From assembly GCA_002328495.1 (NCBI GenBank), contig DCUJ01000008.1, positions 53,944 through 117,943 on the forward strand: 64,000 bases of DNA, read 5' to 3'. The notes beneath the pieces are model-generated. The model ran no database searches. It saw only the letters and a program-made list of their open reading frames with translations, and had not been told where the DNA came from. The position numbers were made by a program, and so were the translations under genes. Shown piece by piece: positions 61,983-64,000 of this stretch (its first letter is position 1; the number at the start of each line of letters is the position of its first letter). The DNA comes from Sulfurospirillum sp. UBA2217 (GTDB lineage: Bacteria > Campylobacterota > Campylobacteria > Campylobacterales > Sulfurospirillaceae).

Positions 61983-62773
61983 CATTACGTATTCAAAATC
62001 TTTATTATGCTGTGGGTAAAAAAAAGCTTCTTGATGCCATTGGTATGGAAGCATTTGGGGGAGATGTGATTGGCATTATTGGGCCTAATGGGGCGGGAAA
62101 AAGTACGTTACTCAAACATATCGCTGCTATTTTGCCTTTGAGGGCAGCGACTATTTTTTTGGACGATAGTGATTTTGCAAGCTTAGAACCTCGTACACTC
62201 TCCAAAAAAGTAGCCTACCTTTCTCAATTTTCCAGTACGCCTCACATCAGTGTTTTAGAAGCTTTGGAACTTGGTAGACGTGCGTACAGTGGTATGCAAC
62301 TCAGCCACGAGGACCGCCATAAAATTGCACATTGTGTAGAAGAGTTTCACTTAAACGAACTTTTAGAGCGTAGCTTGGAGAGTTTGAGTGGAGGGGAACG
62401 ACAAAAAATACTCATTGCCAGTGCGCTGCTTCAAGAGCCTAGTGTTCTTCTTTTGGATGAGCCTATCTCACATTTGGACCCTAAAAACCAACTGGAAATG
62501 CTACGAGCCATGCGTTCTACTACGCGTGAAAAAGGGCTGATTACTTTTGTTGTCTTGCATGATATCCAACATGCGCTTCACTACACTACACGTTTAATCA
62601 TGCTAAAAGAAGGAAGAATTTTACACGACATTCCTACAAAAGAGATGACACATGAGATGCTTGAAGCACTTTTTGATGTGGAAGCCAGCTTACATGTAAG
62701 CCATGGACATACCTTTGTTTACTATGGGCACAGTCACGAAGAGCATCATCTTCATCATAAACATACCCTATAA
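61979..62773 (+). CDS. Metal-chelate ABC transporter ATP-binding protein with a His-rich tail
   Basis: A 264-residue ATPase: Walker A GPNGAGKSTLLKHI, signature LSGGERQKILIASAL, Walker B LLLDEPISHLD. The ATG at 61979 is clear; a longer open frame from 61718 lies inside the permease gene. The last ~27 residues (from LHVSHG to the end) hold about ten histidines, including HSHEEHHLHHKH, which is unusual for FecE-type ATPases and suggests metal binding. The stop codon lies in the ATAAA that flanks the MITE-like element. Confidence 0.93.
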   Translation: MTLRIQNLYYAVGKKKLLDAIGMEAFGGDVIGIIGPNGAGKSTLLKHIAAILPLRAATIFLDDSDFASLEPRTLSKKVAYLSQFSSTPHISVLEALELGRRAYSGMQLSHEDRHKIAHCVEEFHLNELLERSLESLSGGERQKILIASALLQEPSVLLLDEPISHLDPKNQLEMLRAMRSTTREKGLITFVVLHDIQHALHYTTRLIMLKEGRILHDIPTKEMTHEMLEALFDVEASLHVSHGHTFVYYGHSHEEHHLHHKHTL

Positions 62774-62774
62774 A

Positions 62775-62921
62775 TAGACTGCTTGCAAAACTCATTTTGC
62801 AAGCAGTAAAAGCACCAAAGGTGCGTGGGCACTCTGCCGAGGAGAACCCAGTGTTAACGTAGTTTCTGGAGCTTTGCTTCAGAAACGTGTTCAGACTTCT
62901 TGTAGTTTTGCAAGCAGTCTA
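62775..62921. mobile_element. MITE-like element with 18-bp terminal inverted repeats
   Basis: This 147-bp segment begins TAGACTGCTTGCAAAACT and ends with its exact reverse complement (62904-62921). It is flanked on both sides by ATAAA (62770-62774 and 62922-62926), a 5-bp target duplication. An internal partial copy (62795-62807) lets the left end form its own 12-bp hairpin, and two more small hairpins lie inside. It has no coding capacity. A TA duplication with 16-bp ends is an alternative reading. It may double as the terminator of the ABC operon. Confidence 0.7.
62779..62806 (+). terminator. Hairpin at the end of the ABC operon (left end of the MITE-like element)
   Basis: CTGCTTGCAAAA and TTTTGCAAGCAG form a perfect 12-bp stem with a CTCA loop 5 bases after the ATPase stop. 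No long T-tract follows. It probably limits read-through into the convergent gene. Confidence 0.6.
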
Positions 62922-63009
62922 ATAAATCCAAAGTGTTAGGGTTATAACCGTGTAAACCTTTTTCGAGCGGTATAAAAAAGTCTATTCTACTAATAAATAT
63001 ACAAATAAT

Positions 63010-63693
63010 TCACGATACCAACGCGGCGCTAATAATGGTCTCATCGTTTTCAAAATGAACGGTACAATTACTTTTTCCAGCAATCTCTTCAATACTCTTT
63101 TCATAACTCCCATCTCGTGCATCTGCTTTAATGGAGATGGAAAAAATTGGGTATTTTTTGTTATTGAAGCGAATGTACTCACCTGTTATAAGGGCTAAAC
63201 GTGTGGTGATGGTTGTTGAAGCAATGATGTGTGATTGGTAGACCTTGGTGAGCAGTTTCATAAAAGGTTCAATTTTTAAACGAACATCAGGAAATGTAGG
63301 GTCAAATTCTTTGCGAAATTTGATGCTACTGTTGGTGGAAGAAGCGCTGATGCACAAGTCTAAAAGGGCATAGATATTGGCACTCTCACCATACTCTTCG
63401 ACATTCGCAAACTTTTTGGTAGCACTTTTATAAAGCTTGATGCCAATGGAACTTTCATCGTTGTATCCCACCGTAATGGCGTAAAATTTATACGACCCAA
63501 AGGCAATATCAATAATAGTTGTTTTAAAACCATAGGTCATACTCGCATACGCCCCAGCAATATCGAATATTTTTTTATGAGCCACTTCTCCCAAGAGGTA
63601 TTGCGCCTCTTGGTTGAGTGAGAGAATTTTACCACTGTTATCAAAGACAATAAACGGGTTATAATCGTGTTCAATCCATGCTTCAGCTTGCAT
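63010..63693 (-). CDS. PAS-domain protein of unknown function beside rpoD
   Basis: A 227-residue soluble protein. The first ~95 residues look like a PAS sensor (NPFIVFDNSGKILSLNQEA, then a GYNDESSIGIKLYKS strand). The remainder resembles the dimerisation/ATPase part of a degenerate histidine kinase (FMKLLTKVYQSHIIASTTIT), but no N, G1 or G2 box is seen, so it is unlikely to be a kinase. It begins 2 bases after the rpoD stop on the same strand, so it is probably co-transcribed with rpoD. Confidence 0.7.
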   Translation of the reverse strand: MQAEAWIEHDYNPFIVFDNSGKILSLNQEAQYLLGEVAHKKIFDIAGAYASMTYGFKTTIIDIAFGSYKFYAITVGYNDESSIGIKLYKSATKKFANVEEYGESANIYALLDLCISASSTNSSIKFRKEFDPTFPDVRLKIEPFMKLLTKVYQSHIIASTTITTRLALITGEYIRFNNKKYPIFSISIKADARDGSYEKSIEEIAGKSNCTVHFENDETIISAALVS

Positions 63694-63695
63694 GT

Positions 63696-64000
63696 TTAAC
63701 TCTCGATATAATTTTTAAGTTTTCGTCCCACTTTTGGATGTTTGAGCTTTTTAATCGCAGAACTCTCGATTTGACGGACACGCTCGCGGGTGACATTAAG
63801 CTCTTTGCCGATTTCTTCAAGCGTTCTATCGCTCTCATCGTGCATCAAACCAAAACGCATACGAATAACGGCTTTTTCACGGTCATTGAGCTGGTCGAGT
63901 ACTTCATCGATTTGGTCTTTTAAGTCTGATTTTAAAATGTGTTCTAGTGGAGCAATAGAGCTTTTGTCTTCCACAAAGTCACCAAATTTACCATCATCTT
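63696..64000 (-). CDS. rpoD: RNA polymerase primary sigma factor RpoD (5' part missing)
   Basis: C-terminal ~101 residues of sigma-70, open through the window edge. Region 4 is clear: LNDREKAVIRMRFGL (4.1), RTLEEIGKELNVTRERVRQIESSAIKKL (4.2 helix-turn-helix), then the C-terminal KHPKVGRKLKNYIES. It recognises -35 elements. The apparent internal ATG near 63974 is in fact a Val codon, and the frame continues to base 64000. Confidence 0.96.
   Translation of the reverse strand, partial: DDGKFGDFVEDKSSIAPLEHILKSDLKDQIDEVLDQLNDREKAVIRMRFGLMHDESDRTLEEIGKELNVTRERVRQIESSAIKKLKHPKVGRKLKNYIES

Larger units (their letters stand above)
1757..62699. repeat. Dispersed palindrome TTACATGTAA (28 exact copies)
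   Basis: Exact copies start at 1757, 2034, 4339, 6234, 10155, 10404, 11145, 13575, 16256, 18186, 18592, 20255, 22419, 24840, 26901, 27556, 30663, 30782, 31479, 36007, 42883, 43232, 48229, 53524, 54776, 59795, 61099 and 62690. Single-mismatch copies occur at 13146, 22473, 36133 and elsewhere. Twenty-one lie in genes, read L-H-V or T-C; seven lie between genes. The count is by eye. Confidence 0.9.

Noticed and set aside
1757..62699. TTACATGTAA as Chi, KOPS or a standard DNA-uptake sequence
   Set aside because: Those signals are strand-biased; this motif is a perfect palindrome and reads the same on both strands.
1..64000. CRISPR arrays, rRNA or tRNA genes
   Set aside because: No regularly spaced repeats and no cloverleaf or rRNA-like segments were found; no gene-free stretch exceeds about 240 bases.

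Overview
The window is a chromosomal segment of an epsilonproteobacterium (Campylobacterota), most likely Sulfurospirillum or a close relative. Evidence: moderately low G+C; a MagIII-type glycosylase, a PgbA-type surface protein and Csd3-like and bactofilin-linked M23 peptidases otherwise familiar from Helicobacter/Campylobacter; a uvrB - two small genes - pseudopilins - priA - ispG order that I recall from Campylobacter; and sigma-70 promoters with a clear -10 but poor -35. No rRNA, tRNA, CRISPR array, integrase or intact insertion sequence was seen. Both ends are cut inside genes: clpA on the left, rpoD on the right. Layout: (1) 1-4.4 kb, clpA-aat (N-end rule degradation), an AEC transporter and metK with a repeat-bearing leader. 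(2) 4.4-11.4 kb, lnt divergent from yajC-secD-secF-leuS-lptE (protein export and envelope biogenesis). (3) 11.4-19.8 kb, a long overlapping plus-strand operon: diguanylate cyclase, folC, M23 peptidase plus bactofilin (cell shape), mfd, a YmdB-type phosphoesterase and magIII (repair). (4) 19.8-29.4 kb, ydcH-like, argJ, rpmB, rpe-trpF-exonuclease, gamma-carbonic anhydrase-ppk, a SprA-related protein, uvrB and two small coiled-coil genes. (5) 29.4-37.1 kb, two pseudopilins, priA, ispG, an intein-containing dnaB and a short comEC. (6) 37.1-43.2 kb, yihY, glcD, a PgbA-like gene, a Csd3-like peptidase, corA, a Nudix hydrolase and a small orphan gene. (7) 43.3-48.1 kb, a compact AT-rich minus-strand island of three overlapping genes: DNA cytosine methyltransferase, a 728-residue protein with two GHKL ATPase modules, and a receiver-like protein. 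This is the best candidate for an undescribed, probably defensive, system. (8) 48.2-64 kb, agmatine/putrescine genes (aguB, aguA) around feoAB and a cation efflux pump; a two-component system directly upstream of an acetate uptake and activation operon (DUF485-actP-acs) whose promoter carries a tandem 11-bp repeat; a metal-chelate ABC transporter; a 147-bp MITE-like element; a PAS protein and rpoD. Running through the whole window is the palindrome TTACATGTAA: 28 exact copies by eye, about 0.2 expected by chance, in genes and between them, apparently a highly iterated palindrome comparable to HIP1 of cyanobacteria. The methyltransferase island contains none, but copies lie about 80-90 bp outside each end.
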